From positions 1 through 6,385 of the forward strand of contig JAJYMP010000228.1 in assembly GCA_021786915.1 (NCBI GenBank): 6,385 nucleotides of DNA. The letters are read 5' to 3'. The position numbers and the translations under genes are program-made. Of this stretch, positions 5,101 through 6,385 are shown one piece after another. Position 1 is the stretch's first letter. Every line of letters begins with the position of its first letter. Under the pieces are notes generated by a model, which saw nothing but the letters and a program-made list of their open reading frames with translations, ran no database searches and was not told the origin of the DNA. The DNA is from Chloroflexota bacterium (GTDB lineage Bacteria; Chloroflexota; Limnocylindria; Limnocylindrales; CSP1-4).

Positions 5101-5499
5101 GCGCGCTGGGCGCGCAGCATCCAGAGCTGCTTCTCGAGACCGTGGACGACCCCGATCAGCAGATCCTGGGTGACAAGATCGTGCTCGCCGAGCCGCTCCA
5201 TCCGATCTCGCACCCGGTCGGTCACCGTCCGAACGAGCTCATCGACGAGCGCCACGAGCGTCCGGTCTTCGAGACGGCCCTCGGGAAGCTGGGCGAGCGG
5301 AGTGCTCGTGCTTACGGTCGAGGTCCGGCCGTCGGGCGCCACCCCGATCGCCGCCAGTCGCTCGGCGACGTTGTCGTACCAGGCGCACGTTCCAGTGGGC
5401 CTGCTTCGCCTGAAGGCTGAGGTCGATCAGCTCAACGAGCGTGTCCTGAAGCGCGACGGCTGCGACAGATGCCGGAGTCGACTGCAGAGCCTGCGTCAT
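5097..5499 (-). pseudogene. dps: dps-like mini-ferritin gene with internal deletion and frameshift
   Basis: Dps proteins form 12-subunit cages that oxidise and store iron and protect DNA. The 5' part from ATG 5499 reads MTQALQSTPASVAAV and continues to LSLQAKQAHWNV, including the conserved HWN (H35). At about 5382 the sequence jumps out of frame to YDNVAERLAAIGVAPDGRTS and runs on to the C-terminal helix GLEKQLWMLRAQ, ending at TGA 5097. Family members have about 25 residues between the Asn of HWN and the Asp before VAER; here about five remain. About 20 codons carrying the ferroxidase HxxxD pair are lost, with a net frame change. The first frame runs on as unrelated sequence to a stop at 5239. 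The promoter, Shine-Dalgarno and overlap with the Fur-type gene remain, so the transcript may still serve that gene. An assembly error cannot be excluded. Confidence 0.85.
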
Positions 5500-5506
5500 C
5501 GTGGAT

Positions 5507-5512
5507 CTCCTC
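5507..5512 (-). promoter_or_regulatory. dps: Ribosome binding site of the dps pseudogene
   Basis: GAGGAG on the minus strand lies seven bases before ATG (5499-5497). This strong site is preserved although the coding sequence is broken. Confidence 0.8.
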
Positions 5513-5525
5513 ACAATACTCACAT

Positions 5526-5543
5526 TGGACGTCGTCCAGTATA
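5526..5543 (-). promoter_or_regulatory. Candidate dps-fur promoter with palindromic operator
   Basis: On the minus strand TATACT (5543-5538) is a near-consensus -10 box. Directly after it is the perfect palindrome TGGACG-A-CGTCCA (5538-5526; six-base arms, one-base centre), which would overlie the transcription start at about 5531. A further pair, ATACT (5516-5520) and AGTAT (5538-5542), surrounds it off-centre. This is a natural place for a repressor such as the Fur-type protein encoded in the same cluster. The sequence does not match the classic AT-rich Fur or PerR boxes, so the ligand is unknown. The -35 is weak. Confidence 0.45.
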
Positions 5544-5568
5544 GCGCACTCCGGTCCCGTTCGGGAGG

Positions 5569-5866
5569 GTCATAGCCGGGCCCGATTGCGAACGCGTCAC
5601 CTGCGTCCAGGCGCGTGGTCTGCCCGTCGGGGGTCAAGAGATGACCATTCGTCCGGCGACGAGGTACCCGAGATGGGTGTCGGGCACAGGGCGAGCCCCT
5701 GCGCCTGGCCGACGTGGGAGGACCAACGCCAGCCCGGCTCAAGGATCCAGCGAGTGACGGTCCCCGCGGGATGGCGGGCGATGTCGACCCGGCCGTACGG
5801 GAGCAGCCGCGTCCTGCCGGCCGATCCCATCGAGATGGCCAGGACCGATTCCGGCTCATGCTCCAT
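5569..5866 (-). pseudogene. Cupin-domain protein gene broken by two frameshifts
   Basis: The ATG at 5866 overlaps the terC stop (TGATG). The first frame reads through RVDIARHPAGTVTRWILEPG and WRWSSHVGQ, typical of small cupin proteins. At about 5680 the family sequence continues in another frame (THLGYLVAGRMVIS), which meets TGA at 5634-5636. At about 5635 it moves again to TPDGQTTRLDAGDAFAIGPG and YD, the usual cupin beta-strand pattern. After GPGYD, where relatives usually continue with a further conserved strand, sequence runs into the dps promoter, so the 3' end is also missing. The pieces join into one cupin barrel only with two corrections. Function of the intact form is unknown. Two independent shifts plus a truncated end favour real decay over one sequencing error. 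Confidence 0.75.
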
Positions 5867-6385
5867 CAGGCACCCGATCTGGGGGGGGCGACCGACGGCG
5901 ATCGACGGAGCGATGCCCCGACGGCGACCCCGAGGATCGAGACGACCACCGCGAGCGAGATGAGCGGCGGGATCTTGTAGACGTCGGCGAGGAGGAGCTT
6001 CCCGCCGACGAACACGAGGATCAACGCGAGCCCGACCTTGAGATGCCGGAAGCGAGCGGCCGCCTCCGCGAGCAGGAAGTAGAGCGACCGGAGCCCCAGG
6101 ATCGCGAACGCGTTACTGGTGAAGATCACGAACGGGTCGGTCGTCACGGCGAAGATCGCGGGGATCGAGTCGACGGCGAAGATGAGATCGCTGAACTCAA
6201 GGACGAGCAGGGCCAGGAAGAGCGGCGTCGCGGCGAGGCCCGCGGCCGTTCGGACAAGGAACGCCTGGCCATGGAAGTCTTCGGTGACCCGCAGGTGGCG
6301 TCGGGCGAACCGGACGAGAACGTTGTTCTCCGGGTGTGAAGTGTGCTCGCCGCGGGTGACGAGCATCCGGATGCCGGTGAAGACG
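5866..6385 (-). CDS. terC: TerC/Alx-family integral membrane protein (partial, 5' end off window)
   Basis: About 172 C-terminal residues are visible; the frame stays open to the right edge (VFTGIRMLV), so the start lies outside. The family consists of multi-pass inner-membrane proteins linked to tellurite resistance (TerC) and manganese export (Alx, MeeF/MeeY). The hallmark stretch is complete: EFSDLIFAVDSIPAIFAVT with acidic residues in a membrane segment, followed by DPFVIFTSNAFAILGLRSLY. Two more membrane helices follow (HLKVGLALILVFVGGKLLL and a final one around ISLAVVVSILGVAVGASL). The amphipathic part ENNVLVRFARRHLRVTEDFH precedes the core. It ends at TGA 5868-5866, overlapping the ATG of the broken cupin gene, so the cluster was translationally coupled. 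Its last codons cross an eight-G run (plus strand 5881-5888). Confidence 0.9.
   Translation of the reverse strand, partial: VFTGIRMLVTRGEHTSHPENNVLVRFARRHLRVTEDFHGQAFLVRTAAGLAATPLFLALLVLEFSDLIFAVDSIPAIFAVTTDPFVIFTSNAFAILGLRSLYFLLAEAAARFRHLKVGLALILVFVGGKLLLADVYKIPPLISLAVVVSILGVAVGASLRRSPSVAPPRSGA

Noticed and set aside
1..6385. Search for CRISPR arrays, riboswitches and complete insertion sequences
   Set aside because: There is no regularly spaced set of 25-40 base repeats, no recognisable riboswitch core and no transposase frame. The only array is the three-copy 12-mer near the tRNA.

Overview
The window is very GC-rich (roughly 70% by eye) with strong G/C preference at third codon positions. 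This, together with the protein style (actinobacterial-like TerC, Dps, zinc-ribbon and CDF proteins), suggests a high-GC Actinomycetota or Chloroflexota genome. The sequence alone does not decide between them. The content is metal and redox homeostasis, arranged as two convergent gene groups beside a tRNA gene, with three decayed genes inside them.

Layout. A tRNA-Gln(CTG) lies at 43-117. A 470-base stretch without a confident gene follows (118-587). It carries three copies of a 12-base GTTCAC(C/T)TG(A/G)TC repeat, possibly the worn end of an insertion sequence, and an AT-rich promoter/operator-like island. The plus-strand group then runs 588-3879: a CzcD-type cation efflux transporter, a TFIIB-type zinc-ribbon protein, a Tat-exported cupredoxin lipoprotein, a CadC-like ArsR/SmtB metal sensor, the decayed 3' end of a DoxX-like membrane gene, and a short second CDF-like transporter without the cytoplasmic domain.

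The minus-strand group reads from the right edge toward the middle: a TerC/Alx membrane protein (5' end outside the window), a cupin gene broken by two frameshifts, a dps gene with an internal frame-changing deletion, a Fur-family regulator whose GTG start overlaps the dps stop, and an intact DoxX-like membrane protein. The two groups end tail to tail with 81 bases between the CDF and DoxX stops.

How the parts may work together. The plus-strand genes look like a metal-efflux module: a sensor with complete Cd/Pb-type and Zn-type ligand sets, two transporters and a periplasmic or membrane-anchored copper protein. The minus-strand genes look like an iron/peroxide/manganese stress module (TerC, Dps, Fur). 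The intact DoxX-like gene (minus strand) and its decayed copy (plus strand, upstream of the second CDF) are an inverted pair flanking that transporter, pointing to duplication and rearrangement. No new type of system is claimed. The most useful observations are this inverted duplication, the broken middle of the terC-cupin-dps-fur cluster, the candidate operator at the dps promoter and the atypical ligand residues of the short CDF protein.
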